Below, piece after piece: positions 11,345-23,138 of a stretch of 64,000 nucleotides of DNA. The notes below the pieces were generated by a model that was given only the letters and a program-made list of their open reading frames with translations, did no database searches and had not been told where the DNA came from. Source of the stretch: Nemophila menziesii (Eukaryota > Streptophyta > Magnoliopsida > Boraginales > Hydrophyllaceae); the NCBI GenBank assembly GCA_029959085.1, contig JARWIR010000021.1:19555620-19619619 (forward strand), read 5' to 3'. Every line of letters starts with the position of its first letter. Position 1 is the first letter of the stretch. The position numbers and the translations under genes are program-made.

Positions 11345-11740
11345 CACTACGCTACGTCAAGTGTCTCTCGACTACACGAGTAGTCGCTAAAAATAAAAAA
11401 TGTAGTCGCTGGAAGTGAGATGAAGGATCTATCGACTACTTGTAGTCGTTAGAAATTAGTCGCGAAAACGTTGTCGTTAGAAGGTAATCCTTACGACTAC
11501 ACGGGTATAAATAGTCGTTAGAGACCGTGGTATTATTAACGACTACAATGTAGTCGCTAGATATCGCTTCTTCTAGCGACTACTTTGTAGTAGAGAAAAG
11601 CTAACATATCATCGACTACTTTGTAGTCGAGAAATGTTAAGCTTAATAACGACTACTTTGTAGTCGTTACTTCTACAAGGTATAGCGACTACACATAGTA
11701 GTCAATATCGACTACGTTGTAGTCGCTACTAGTAATTTTT
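11345..11740. repeat. CACTA subterminal repeats, paired palindromes of TAGCGACTAC / GTAGTCGCTA
   Basis: The 10-mer and its reverse complement occur many times, often as back-to-back pairs such as CGACTACTTTGTAGTCG or CGACTACAATGTAGTCGCTA (near 11,432, 11,540, 11,575, 11,613, 11,650 and 11,708). Such arrays at CACTA ends are known binding sites for the TNPA-type protein in En/Spm; the binding role here is inferred by analogy. Confidence 0.85.
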
Positions 11741-11932
11741 TATTTTAAAAAAAATAAAATAAAATAAAATTAACAATTCAAAATAATTAATGAAAATATA
11801 TAAATAAACCAAAGTCAAACCCGGTCAAACCAGGTCAAAGTCAAAGTCATACACCAACATAAAATAAAAAGTCTTAAAATTAAACCAAAAGTGTTAAAAT
11901 ATGATAAAGTAAACACCAAACATCCACAATAA

Positions 11933-13671
11933 CTAAAATCCGTGCCGTCTATAAACGTCTTCATCATTCCCGAGCTCAACATCATCTTCATCCATTTCAA
12001 CATCTTCACCACTACTACTACTACTATCATCATCTTCTTTATCTTCATCATCGCTTGGAGGATTGGGGCCCGCATTCATAGGCTGGAAGGGGGTCTCGCC
12101 TTTATCTGCCCTCAACTGATTAACGTACGCGATGGCATCATTCACAACAGCCATCGAAAAAGGTGGAGGCGCGGTGCTAGTAGATCCTTCAGGCCGGGGG
12201 AATGGGGGAAGACCGCTGGACACTCGGAGCTCGTTAATCGCCGCCATCATCTCCTCGTGCTGCTCGTTCCGGGCTGGAGTAGTCTTAGCCTTGTTCTTCG
12301 ATTTTCTCGGACGGCCAATGCCCGGAATAAAGCTCCTCTTCGGTGACCCAACCTCCTTCGCGGTGCTCCTCACGTAATCGTATTGCTCCTTTTGACTCAA
12401 TCCTCCCCAATCGCTTGACTCTGATTGACTTTGAGTCACATTTTCCTTCATCGCGTCCTTGAGCAATTTCTGTTACATAAAAAACAATATATCAATTAAA
12501 TTTGATAATAGATGAAAAAAATAATTAAAATAAACTAATAAAAAAAAAACTTACATCGGCTTTTTCGTAGCCCACCGACCTCCACTCTTTGGTCTTCTTT
12601 GTTTTCCCCACCATCTCGTAAAAAGCACCCATACGCGGAATTGGGATGTCTTATTGGGTAGACTCATCCCTTATCACCAGATTCCCTCTCGGGATTAATT
12701 CTTCACCCTGTTTCAGGAAAATAAAAAATATTCAAAATAAATTATAAATTAATAATAAAAAAATTTACTTAAATAAAAAATCACCTCGTATAGCATATCC
12801 CGAGTTCGGGAATACCTCCTCGACTCCGCTCCACTCTTGTTTTTCTGCTTTTCTCGATTCTTTTTATTTTCCTTTGCTTGATTCTGAAAAAATTTAAAAT
12901 TCAATTATTAATAAAAACAATTATAATTTGAAATATATACTAAAATTAAAAATAATCAAAAATTCACCTTAGCTTTTCTCGAGCCCCAATACTCACAACA
13001 CTTAGCCCACACCTCATCTGACATCCATTCCGGCTTCAAACCCTTTCTCCAATAATGCTTCTTCACGTAATATTTGTAATCCTTAAACCTCATCCTCATT
13101 GTATCGTCCAATTTTCCGTAAATCTCATTCCAGTCTTTCCTCTTTTTCCAATCCTTTATGTTAAAATATTTCTGTAAAAAAAATACATTATTTAAATTTA
13201 AATTAGAATAATAAATTAAGTTAAAAAAATATTAACAATTAAATTAATACCGATAATCTCTTAATCACGACGTTTTTGTCCGCGTCCGGCACTTTTCTCC
13301 AAGACGGGTGATAGGGCGGAATCCTCTCTCGTACTGCAATCCCAATCACTTGCGCAACGTGGTGTCCGTACTTGCCTGATGGACTCCACGTGTCATCTAA
13401 CACACAAAAGTTGACCGGCAAAGGCCACCCAATAGCTTTTAGTGCCTTCATCGCAGTTTTTAGGGCACCTCCACCCCTTGTTTTCCGTCTAGGGGGATCT
13501 GTTTTAACATTACATTAATTAGTAGTGATTTTATTTTTTAACCAAGTATTTAGTTGAATTTGTTTATTTACCAGGCTGGTTTGCACAGTCGGCTAGGTTT
13601 CGGTTCGGATTTTGGTTTGGGTCCCTACCCCCACCGTCCCTTCCGTGCTGTCGAGACATGACATCGGCCAT
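11933..13671 (-). pseudogene. CACTA-borne Transposase_24-like (Ptta/En/Spm family) gene, six coding exons, one in-frame stop
   Basis: Exons on the minus strand are 13,572-13,671 (start ATG), 13,251-13,498, 12,968-13,171, 12,785-12,883, 12,555-12,707 and 11,933-12,469. Lengths are 100, 248, 204, 99, 153 and 537 bp. All introns are GT...AG and phases agree, giving about 446 residues. Exon 3 has the aromatic-rich, KKHYWRKGLKPEWM-type segment and exon 4 a lysine-rich linker, as in plant Transposase_24 proteins. The last exon has an RPRKSKNK basic patch and a long Asp/Glu/Ser tail near the C-terminus. The only lesion is a TAA at 12,651-12,653 in exon 5. Two further untranslated leader segments, near 14,440-14,510 and 14,610-14,700, may belong to the transcript. 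The N-terminal exon is poorly conserved, so the start is less certain. Confidence 0.75.
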
Positions 13672-13809
13672 CTAGCATTTTATAGGTAAATTAAAATACA
13701 GAATAAAAAATAACATAAAAAATACTAAATTATTACATCACCAAAAATAAAAACATGAAAATAAAATTAAATAAATTATTACAATCATAAATAAAATAAA
13801 TTATTACAA

Positions 13810-14010
13810 TCATAGTAAACTAAATTCCCAATATTTTTTAAAATTGCATAAAATTCCCAATATTTTTTAAAATTGCATAAAATTCCCAATATTTTTTGAA
13901 ATTGCATAAAAGTCCATATTTTTTTTTAAATTCCATAAATATTCCTATATATTTTTTTAAATTGCATAAAAGTCCCTAACATAATATTTTTTTAATTGCC
14001 TAAAGGTCCC
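13810..14010. repeat. Degenerate ~30-bp tandem repeat
   Basis: The phrase AATTCCCAATATTTTTTAAA followed by ATTGCATAAA recurs about five times, becoming more diverged to the right (AAAGTCCATATTTT…, AAAGTCCCTAAC). It lies in the presumed 5' intron or leader of the Transposase_24-like gene. Confidence 0.75.
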
Positions 14011-14734
14011 TAAGTTATTTTTAACACAATTTTTAACACAATTTCATTCTAACACATTTTTTAACACAATTTTTGCACTTTTATAATCTAGAATTTACTA
14101 AGAATCATAACAAAAATTAACAAAAATCCCAAAAAATCATCATAATTAATTTTTAATCATAAACCATGAATTACATGCTTAAAATAACAAAAATGAATCA
14201 CTAAGAACACCTACTATATTCGGATTTAAGAATCAAACACAAAAAAAATGGAAAAAAACTAATTAGATTTCCAAAAAAATATTTTTTAGGCCATTTAACA
14301 TAAATTTTAGGTTTAAAATGATGCATACAACACACTAACAACACATACAATTCTCGGAATTAAAGAAATCCATGAAATCATCAAAGAAAAAAATAAAAAA
14401 AATGCATAGAAATTAAAAGATAAAAATGGATTGGAAAACTTACCTTATTGGAAGAGATTGGAGCTGATTTGGGGAAGAATCCTAGCCATATTGATTCGGA
14501 TTGAAACACAAACAAAGAAAAATTTTATTAGACAATATAAAAATTGATTAAAAAAAGCTTTGTAAAAGATAGAAAATGGAATGGAATAAGATTAGGGGTT
14601 GGATTTTATTACCTTTGACGAAGATTTGCTGCTTGAACCGGAGCTTGGATTGCTGCAAATTTCTCTCTCGTTTTTTGGTGTTTTAGTGTTTAAGAAATGA
14701 AAGAGAAGAGTGAGCTCTCGGTAGATATACGGCT

Positions 14735-15012
14735 TTTTTTCTAGCGACTACAACGTGTAGTCGCTAGAACCAACAAAAGTAGTCGCTAGATTGTTTTTTG
14801 ACCAAGTCAACTGGACTTTCGCGACTACATTGTAGTCGCTAAACAGCTGAGTGAAACGCGTGTCCTTTCGTGGGCGGGAAATAGGACCGCCATCGGTTTG
14901 GGGAATTTATTTCGATGTTTAGCGACTACAATGTAGTCGCTAGTGCTCTAGACTCATTAGCGACTAATTCATGTACATGAACTAGTTGCTATAAGTCAAA
15001 TGTAGTCGCTAG
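14735..15012. repeat. Second cluster of TAGCGACTAC/GTAGTCGCTA palindromes, internal to the CACTA element
   Basis: At least five pairs or singles of the same 10-mer as at the left terminus occur here (near 14,741, 14,783, 14,820, 14,919 and 15,000). The cluster lies just upstream of the Transposase_24-like gene and downstream of TNPD. Finding terminal-type repeats in the middle of the element suggests either a promoter that carries the same binding sites or a junction between two nested or fused CACTA elements. Confidence 0.8.
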
Positions 15013-15090
15013 ATTTTTTTATTTTTTTTTTACAAAAAAAACACTAAACACTATACAATTATCCAATATTTTAATTCAATACCAAATATG

Positions 15091-15630
15091 TTTGTGGTCA
15101 AAGTTAAGTGTTTAGAGTCAAAGTTAAGTGTTTGTGGTCAAAGTTAAGTGTTTAGAGTCAAAGTTAAGTGTTTAGAGTCAAAGTTAAGTGTTTGTGGTCA
15201 AAGTTAAGTGTTTGTGGTCAAAGTTTAGTGTTTAGAGTCAAAGTTAAGTGTTTAGAGTCAAAGTTAAGTGTTTGTGGTCAAAGTTAAGTGTTTAGAGTCA
15301 AAGTTAAGTGTTTGTGGTCAAAGTTAAGTGTTTAGAGTCAAAGTTAAGTGTTTGTGGTCAAAGTTTAGTGTTTGTGGTCAAAGTTTAGTGTTTAGAGTCA
15401 AAGTTAAGTGTTTGTGGTCAAAGTTAAGTGTTTAGAGTCAAAGTTAAGTGTTTAGAGTCAAAGTTAAGTGTTTAGAGTCAAAGTTAAGTGTTTAGAGTCA
15501 AAGTTAAGTGTTTGTGGTCAAAGTTAAGTGTTTGTGGTCAAAGTTAAGTGTTTGTGGTCAAAGTTTAGTGTTTAGAGTTAAAGTTAAGTGTTTAGAGTCA
15601 AAGTTAAGTATTTAGAGTCAAATTCACCCC
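15091..15630. repeat. 20-bp tandem array with two unit types (27 units)
   Basis: The period is exactly 20 bp: AAGTTAAGTG followed by either TTTGTGGTCA (type A) or TTTAGAGTCA (type B). Read from 15,091 the order of types is ABABBAABBABABAABABBBBAAABBB. A linked variant, AAGTTTAGTG, follows type A units only (15,221, 15,361, 15,381 and 15,561). The array lies between the two CACTA genes, just past the 3' end of TNPD. Confidence 0.95.
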
Positions 15631-15696
15631 AAATATAAAAAGTTTAAGTAAATAAAATGTTTTAATACAAATAAACCCAAAGAAAAAAAAAAACTC

Positions 15697-17729
15697 CTAC
15701 TCAGAATCATATCCACTAACAACTATAGGTTCGTCATCACTATCAACCTCAATGGGTTCTTCCTCATCACCGTATTCATCCAAGGTGTCATCTTCAATTT
15801 CCTCGTTTTCATCAACAACCATATCAAAATTCAAAGCAACAAAAAAATGAGCAGGGTCAATCTCGATCTCCTCGGTGGATGCCAAGTTCACCGGATCGGA
15901 AATCGTCTCGGTGTTCACTAAAGGGATATTGACACTCGTGTCTCCACCAGTGCGCATTGACTATGCACCCCATAACTCAGGACTCCATCCATGTCTATCA
16001 TTGAGTTCCCATACTACTTTCCAACCTTTTTGTGATTTCCTTAAATTAATCTCGTCTATGTAAAAAACTTTTTTTGCTTGAGTAGCTAAGATGTACGGCT
16101 CTGATTCCCAAAAAAATTAGACGTGTTGACAAGAGTTACCCCATGCTCTTCCCTCGGTTTACTCGTGTCATACCAATTACACTCGAACATCACAACAGAA
16201 CAGTCCTCGTCATATGTGACCTCTACAACCTTGACCAATTCACCGTAAAACGGTATTTCATTGTAGATGGCGGATACCCCGTAATCTTGTGTCACCCTTG
16301 TTTCACCCTTTCCTTTAGTGACCCATTTAACACCATTCACAACACATGAATCGTACTTATAAACTGCACCATGAGACTTACTAGCCAATGAAATCATCTC
16401 ACTTGTAGCGAATGCATCACCTTCTTTTTCCATTTCATAAACCTACAAGCATAAACAATTATAACAATGTTTCCTAAAATGGAATATTAATTTTGTATTT
16501 GAATGGATCTATACCTTATGCAGAAACCAGTCTCGGAAATTTTGTCGGTATTCCCTATCTTTTTCGTCTGGGGAACCCGATAACGTGGCTTTGTGTTCTC
16601 TGCACATTTGACGATCAATAATGAATAAACATTTATTAAATAAATTGAATAAACATTTAATAAATAAATTGAAACCTTACGTCATCAAATGTTGGATTCC
16701 ATCGCAATTAAGTAGGATATACCAGTCGATTTGCTCCTTCTCGTTGTATTGCAAATTACCATACTCTTTTTTACCTATAGGAATACATTGGCTCTTAAAT
16801 ACGGACAAATCTTTAGGTTGAGCTTCGATATCGGTATATCTACCCGGATCATTAAACTTTGTTTTTTCTTCTTTAAGGTAACGCGATATGAATGTCAAAG
16901 TCTCCTCTACAACGTATCCCTCGGCGATTGAACCCTATGGCCTAGCCGGGTTTCGTATGTACTCCTTTAATTTCTTTAGATACCGCTCAAACGGGTACAT
17001 CCAACGCATCTGAACCGGTCCCCCTAACAAAGCCTCGTCGTATAAATGAATGACCAAGTGGATCATTATATCGAAAAACGCGGGAGGTAAAATCATCTCC
17101 AGTCTACACATAACTTCAACACTTTCTTCTTTTCCTTTTCTAACTTTCTCGTACTCAGATTTTTATTACACACAACTCTGAAAAACGTTGGCTAGCCCGA
17201 TAATCGCGTCACTTATCGCTTTGTCTTCGAAAAGCCCTGGGAGACTAGCCACGAATAGGTACTGCATCATCACGTGACAGTCGTGAGATTTCATTCCTAT
17301 AATCTTGCCTAAGTCACTTTGAACGTTATTTCTCAAACTCGATGCGAATCCATCGGGAAACTTCTGTGCCTTCAGCCAATCAAGAAATACTTTCCTTTTT
17401 TCGGTGGTTAACGTATAATTAGCTCGAGGCATTACATTCTTACCATTTCTCTCTTGCAACCACAAATCTGGCCTAATATTCATTTCCTTGAGATCAATTC
17501 TCGCTTTCACGTTGTCTTTGTTAAGTTTTCCATCAAGACCTATTACTGTGCCAAGAAGAGCATCACACACGTTTTTCTCGCAATGCATAACATCAATGTT
17601 ATGTTTCAACAGGTTTTCGGACCAATAAGGTAAACGATAGGAAATACTCTTTTTCTTCCAATTGAATCGCCGAGTAACATCTTGCTTCATGATCTTTCCC
17701 CCAAAATCCTTGTGTTTCCCGGGAAGCAC
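15697..17729 (-). pseudogene. TNPD-type CACTA transposase (Transposase_21 C-part, DUF4218, DUF4216), truncated and broken
   Basis: The exons are 16,681-17,729 (start lost), 16,515-16,599 and 15,697-16,442, with GT...AG introns and matching phase. The first exon carries the TNPD signature 'HNIDVMHCEKNVCDALLGT', then 'GMKSHDCHVMMQYL', then a DUF4218 block ('CRLEMILPPAFFDIMIHL', 'RWMYPFERYLKKLK', 'IAEGYVVEE'). The last exon carries DUF4216 ('FYGELVKVVEVTY', 'VVMFECNWYD') and an acidic tail. Lesions are two adjacent TAA codons at 17,163-17,168, TAG at 16,935-16,937, a frameshift in a T-run (A-run on this strand reversed) near 16,108-16,114, and TAG at 15,961-15,963. The N-terminal Transpos_assoc part is missing beyond 17,745. 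The protein would cut and join element ends; this copy cannot. Confidence 0.85.
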
Positions 17730-17749
17730 AATGGGAAGGCCATCTAGCT

Positions 17750-18469
17750 AGTTTTTGATTGACATCTATCTAATTTGGGAACTTAATGTTTTCAATAGAA
17801 TTATAGTTTTTATTCTTTGTTTATGTGTTCGGATTTATATTCTGTGTTCTTGTGGACTGCAGCCATTTAGAATTACCATCTAGTAATTAGGTCACCATTG
17901 ACAACGGTGTTTAATTACATGTTTAGCACATAACGTCTAGTATTCGGTTTAGATCTGACAAATCAACCTAACTAGATAATCACTATGGTTTAGTTCTTGT
18001 GACTATTTACCAATTACAGGAAAAGTTTGCTTAGGAAGCCTTATTGACACAGGTAAATCCTATTTAAAACTACCTAGCGTAATTGGAACCGATTATTGAA
18101 ATACTACATGATTCATCCTTACATGTTTAGAACGGCAAAACTAGTGGGTATTACATGTTAATAACTCGAGCTATATTCTCATACTACTTCTCTTTCGTAT
18201 TTACTTTTCTGTCTTTTAATTCTTAGTTTTAACCTAGTTAATTAGAAAATCAAATATATATATCTAGTTGTCTTTACTTTTATTGCGTTTTATTTGTTCT
18301 AGCTTTAATTATTTTCACTTGATTATTGCATAAGATTCCCCTAACCTTCGTAGTCTCTGCGGAACGAATCTTACTTATTTTCTAAAACTTGCATACGATC
18401 TGTAATACTTGCAGAACCGTGTAGCTTTAGGGTGTTATTTGCACTTTATTTATATCTTATTATATCACA
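17750..18469 (+). repeat. Athila-like LTR fragment, family 'D', plus orientation
   Basis: Its right part (about 18,345-18,469, ending TATATCACA) is the reverse complement of the LTR start at 63,052-63,190 and is related to the LTR start at 44,350. Shared blocks include the ones around CTTGCATACGATCTGTA and GAACGAATCTTAC. No tRNA-Asp primer site follows, so it is not a 5' LTR of an intact element. The left boundary, where it replaces TNPD, is approximate. Confidence 0.6.
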
Positions 18470-18479
18470 CCCTAGGCCC

Positions 18480-21400
18480 TACCAAGTAGGAGTTTCAAAA
18501 CCTCCACAATTAAGCGAAGAGGATCGTATTTGGCGAGAGAAGGTAGATGAGCGATTGAATAAAGTTGAAGCAATTTTCTTGATCCTAAACCGCATAAATT
18601 TTTGAGATCTATCCAATGGTGAAGTCAAAAAGTTTGCATGAATAGCTAAAAGTTTCTGACCTGTGCGTATAGATAGACGCAACTCGTGGTGCAAAAATGA
18701 AGAAAACAGAATTTTGAGAAAAGATGGTAACTCCAATGGACAATCTGAGTAGTCCAATGGATTGGGAGCGCAATTTCCAATAATAATGAGTATAAGGTTC
18801 GCAAAAATCCGAGGTGTAGGCAAGGAGAAATCGAAGAAACAAAATGAGATTTTTCTGCGCGAATACGCAACACTGATAACCAGCCTCACGCTGGTTAAGA
18901 TACGTTTTCTATCCCTTCTCATTTAGTGTAGATTAGTTTATTTGCTTTGAGTCTTTTCGAGTCTTGGGGACATGACTCATTTTTGAGTTTGGGGTGGGGT
19001 TCGTTGCCTCATCCCAATTTTATGTGTTATTTGTGTTATTTGCTTTCAATAAAATTAATTAGGGGTTGCGTTTGACTGTAGAAGATCTTAAATGTTCCCT
19101 TTAAGCATGCTTTATATGAATCTATGATAGTAAATAGTGGACTTTAGGGATTAGTATAAAACACACTTTAATTGCATGCAAACATAGGTAATTGATAGGA
19201 AGAATTAATGAACAATTCAAAAGAAGTAAACTTGTACTTAAGGAAAATGTTTGGTGTGTAGAGCGTGAGATCCAAATTAGTCGAGAACCCACATAGATAT
19301 GAACTAGAGTCAAGCTATGTAGCTAGGAAAACGATAGGGGCAGTTCTTTGTTAGCCATTTGAAGTCTTTTTAGCCTTCTATCCCTTGTATTAATTATATC
19401 CGTCGTAGCCCAACTTTGAGCCTTAAGCCTTTCTTTTGTCGCCACAATATAAGCCCATATCCCCTTAGATTATTAGGCATGACCATATGACCCGTACTTG
19501 AATCACGATCCTGAGACCTGTCTCGAGCTTGAGTTTGGGGTGGTGGGTCCATTTATGGGAAACTTCATTGGGTGGGAACTTATGTGTTGTATTGAGGCAC
19601 AAAAATTCAGATGATATTATTATTTGTAACCTTTTGCCGGGATTGAAAAGAAAAAAAATGAAAAAAGAAAAGAAATGAAAAAAAAGAATAAAATAACCGG
19701 CAAAGTGGAAAGTTTCTGAAAATCATCTTATTATGTATTGGGTTGACATGGGGACGCTACATTAGCGCGTCAAATGGGTTGAGTGGGAACATTATATGAG
19801 TGTAAACTCTAGCTCGTGGCCAGTTGTTAATGGTAAGTGAGGAGAGAGCCAAAAGTTCACTTCAAATTTACCAAATTTATATATCACACCGTCCCTAAGC
19901 CTATGCTAAAACCATAAAGACCTCGTGATTCCTGGGTACATAGTGAGTTTGTAATTCAGCTAATAGGGAGTATGCTAAGTGGAGCGTTCAAAGCGAGTGA
20001 GGATCAATGAACACCCTATAGCCATCATACTGAGATAAGTACAAGTGTAACCTTCTAGCATTGCGACTTTAATTCTATGATTGATATTATTTATGTTTCA
20101 TTTTAGCATGATTAGTGTATGTGTATATTAATTTCTAAGGTTTGCTATATGAGGTTTGTTTAAAGTGTTGCTTTGGGTTTATTTGCTAGCTTCTATATTC
20201 TCTGCAATTCACCTTAAGACCATAGTTTTTATTTTACTTTGTCGGGACGACAAAGGTTTGAGTTTGGGGTCTTGATGTCTCCCTTTTTGTTCTATAATTA
20301 TATGCTTAGGAGACATCAAATTAGGTGAATTATGAAATAATATGATTGACTTTTAATGATTACTTGCTATATTTCAATTTCACTCCTTGGAAATTAGTAT
20401 TTTTGGATTTATTAAACTTTTGCGCGTAATATGGTTTATTTTTAGTGAAAAGTTGATAGGTTTGGAAGGCTAGCAAGGAGGGGAATCGTGGATTAAAGTC
20501 ATAGATCGTGTAAAGAAGTCAAAGGCGTGAAGAAATATTCCGTAAAGTTGATTTAGGAAACTGCAAATCTGGAAGGCTGCTGAAGATTGCTGATTTTGAG
20601 CCATTTAGACGAGGATTCAGCAGCTGAGTTGTGAAGAGATTAGATTCCTTATCGAGTTACGAAAAATTAGCAAGTTGAATGAGTCAATTCGGAGTTATAT
20701 TGAGAAGGTTACACCCGTTTTAGTGAAGGGTGTACAACAGTTACGGGATTTGGACTTAAATTATGGAGTTGGGTTTTTTAATATTTGACTAATTAACCTA
20801 AGTAAAAGCCTAGTTCGATTTTAGCACTATAAATAGGCATTTAGATCTCATTATTCAGCACCTCTCATTTTATTCTTCAATTTAAATCATCCTTAGAAGA
20901 GAGTGTCCAGAGAGAAAGCCAGAAGCAAGGAGAATGAGAAATCTAAGAGTTGGAGAAAGTCATCTTCTCCAAATCACATCCAAACCCAATTCCTAATTAG
21001 GTTCTATCTTTTATTTATGTAATTTGTAAACATGAATTCTTTTACTTTTAATTTCTTAGTTTTTCGTATTAGTATGAGCTAAATTTAATAAGTGCTTGAG
21101 AACGCATAATGGGTTAATCCCAATTCTATTTCATTTCATGTGTTTGAATTTGAGATTTTAATAATTGAAATCAAATTGGGTATTTAGTATTTTTCCTTAA
21201 TTTGTATTTTATTGACTATTAGTGAAGTTGAGAATCAATAATAGGACTTAATACTTAGGCTATTCCATTTAGTGGCGAATGGATCACCTTGACGGGTGGT
21301 CTAGGTATGGAACCAATTAATGAATGTAGGATAGAAATTAATGACTTTGACGAGCTGAATTAATCCTATGGCCTATTGGGTAATAAGAACTTAAACATTC

Positions 21401-21870
21401 TAAGGTGGACTATAATCACTCTGACGGGGTTTGTACCTAAGAATAGCTCCTTAGTCCACCATGACGGGGGTAAGGAGAATCCCGAATCCCGACCATTACT
21501 ATTTACCGGTTTGTCCCTTAAACAATACATGGAATGAATAGAGTTAGGTGAAATCCTTGCGTCTCTCAAGTACTACCTTTCATACTTGCGTCTAGCTATT
21601 TTATTTACTTGCGTCTAGTTTACTACTTGCATTAATTTAGTCTTTTAATTAATTGTCTTAGTCCTAGAAAAACCAAACAAACATTCTTGAAACAATTTAC
21701 TTGCTTTTACGTGCAATTAACCACTATCTGATAAGCATTAGAGTCAACCAATCCGTCCCTGAGAACGAATCTGTATTATCATATATATTACTTGGGACAA
21801 CTGTACACTTGCAGTTGTGGTTCTCTTTTCCTTATTGCATTTTATTTTTAGAACACACAAAGGACCACCA
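18480..21870 (+). mobile_element. Athila-like element 'E', 3' part and 3' LTR only
   Basis: Roughly from 18,575 onward the sequence is the reverse complement of the 3' internal region of element A (for example 18,578-18,672 against 49,480-49,565, and 18,950-19,040 against 48,530-48,600). A purine tract, GTTTGAGTTTGGGGTC, ends at 20,271 and the LTR runs 20,273-21,870. No coding frame is left; the 5' half and 5' LTR are gone. Confidence 0.8.
20273..21870 (+). repeat. 3' LTR of element E (1,598 bp)
   Basis: It starts TGATGTCTCCC and ends GGACCACCA, the same ends as the four minus-strand LTRs at 45,032-62,540. A TATA-like box, CTATAAATAG, lies near 20,828-20,837. Blocks of several hundred bp, including the CGTCAGGGTGGACTA-type phrases (reverse complement), match the other LTRs. 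Confidence 0.85.
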
Positions 21871-22676
21871 CTATCCAGTAAATCCTACCTTGGATGTCCA
21901 CGAGGCAATAGCATCGAGAGTATGTTCTCTTTCTTCCTTAACATTTCTGTATATGCTTTATTTTCTTGTTTTTAATTTCTTTATAGTCTTTTTCGAGTCG
22001 TGGGGACACACCTTATTTTTTAGTTGGGGTGTGGGGATTCGTTGTCTCTTGATATCCCCCTATTTGTGATGATTTAATATAGGTTGGAGACATCATTTTA
22101 GGAGTTTATGGTAAATTAATATTAGATTTTTATTCGTATTTTAGCATTTTCCTATTTCTTGTCTTGATTTGATGAATTGTTATTATTTTTACACCATATT
22201 TGGTTTAATTTATTTGTTAATGTGAAGCTTTAAAGATATATGAAAATTAATTAGATACCAAATCAATTCTAAATAGATAAAGGAAAGAATATATGGATGG
22301 AAATTGGAGATAAAAGGAAATAGAGATGAAATATGAAAGGAAAAGCTGCCATGTAAATCTGGAATTCTGCAGCCATGTCCACTAAAGTGAAGATAACTCA
22401 AAATATGCTGGGAATTTGGAGACGCAATCTAAAGAAAAATCGACGCGGTCGTTTAGATATAAAGTAGGCGAATATCAGAGCAATAATTAAGAATTTACGA
22501 CCAAAACAAGACAACAACGGTTTACCTTATTTTCTATATTTTAGGAAACAAATTTGATTTAGAAAAGAAGTCCAATTGCTTGCCTTCTACTCCAAGAAAT
22601 CTGACCTAGGGCTTCCTGAACCCCTATAAATACTCCCTTGAATTATTATAAACATGTTATTTCTCAGTCAGAATGC
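21871..22676 (+). mobile_element. Athila-like element 'F', end of internal region and partial LTR
   Basis: A G-rich tract (TTTAGTTGGGGTGTGGGG, about 22,016-22,036) is followed shortly by a TGATATCCCCC start at 22,050, mimicking the polypurine tract and LTR start of the family. The LTR part contains a TATA-like CCTATAAATACTCC near 22,622-22,635 and stops at 22,676, where CDKC-like sequence begins. The U5 half is absent. Confidence 0.55.
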
Positions 22677-22750
22677 TGGTGATGTTTTGTACGATGGCAA
22701 ACTGTTCCAAATAAACTCCACATTAGTTCATACACTACTCTAATACTATT

Positions 22751-22974
22751 TACTAAATACCCCGTTGGTTTAACAAAAGGTAAAAAAACCCTTATGATTT
22801 TAAAAGGGACAAATACCTTGTGAGTCGTGACAAGTGACATGAGCCTTAGTGATATATATAACACGAGTTGTGACATGAGTAAGAAAATCACAGGGGGTAT
22901 TTTTTCCTTTTGAAACTATTGAAGTTTATTTTACCTTTTGTCATACCACAGAGGGTATTTGGTATTTTAAAATA
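22751..22974. mobile_element. MITE-like element in the last intron of CDKC copy 1
   Basis: Its ends are inverted repeats: TACTAAATACCCC…AACAAAAGGTAAAA on the left and TTTTACCTTTTGTCAT…GGGTATTTGGTA on the right. Related elements sit at 31,402-31,576 and 40,399-40,858. Confidence 0.65.
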
Positions 22975-23138
22975 TTAAAGCATACCCTTACCTTAATGGA
23001 TTACATGGTAAGGGATCACTCCAAAAATGCCATCTAATGCATCCTTTGCAGTTATTCTCTATTTATGTAACAAACAAGAAAACAAATTATTCATATAAAA
23101 TTCTTCGTCTTTATCTTACAAGTAAATTAATTGAATAA

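Larger units (their letters stand above)
11345..17745 (-). mobile_element. CACTA (En/Spm, CMC) transposon, right end missing
   Basis: The left end is CACTACGCTACGTC at 11,345. Dense subterminal repeats follow, then two minus-strand genes: a Transposase_24-like gene (11,933-13,671) and a TNPD gene (15,697-17,729). TNPD is cut off in its N-terminal half near 17,745, where Athila-like LTR sequence begins, so the right terminus is lost. No GTAGTG terminus matching the left end was found. Both genes carry stops, so the copy is dead as it stands. Confidence 0.85.

Noticed and set aside
11942..12377. Plus-strand frames of 81-134 codons
   Set aside because: Shadows of the minus-strand last exon of the Transposase_24-like gene.
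15091..15630. 20-bp array as a CRISPR or centromeric satellite
   Set aside because: No spacers, and only 540 bp within a CACTA element.
18479..18922. Minus-strand frames of 75-147 codons
   Set aside because: They lie antisense in the non-coding 3' region of element E, which in elements A and B has no corresponding frame.
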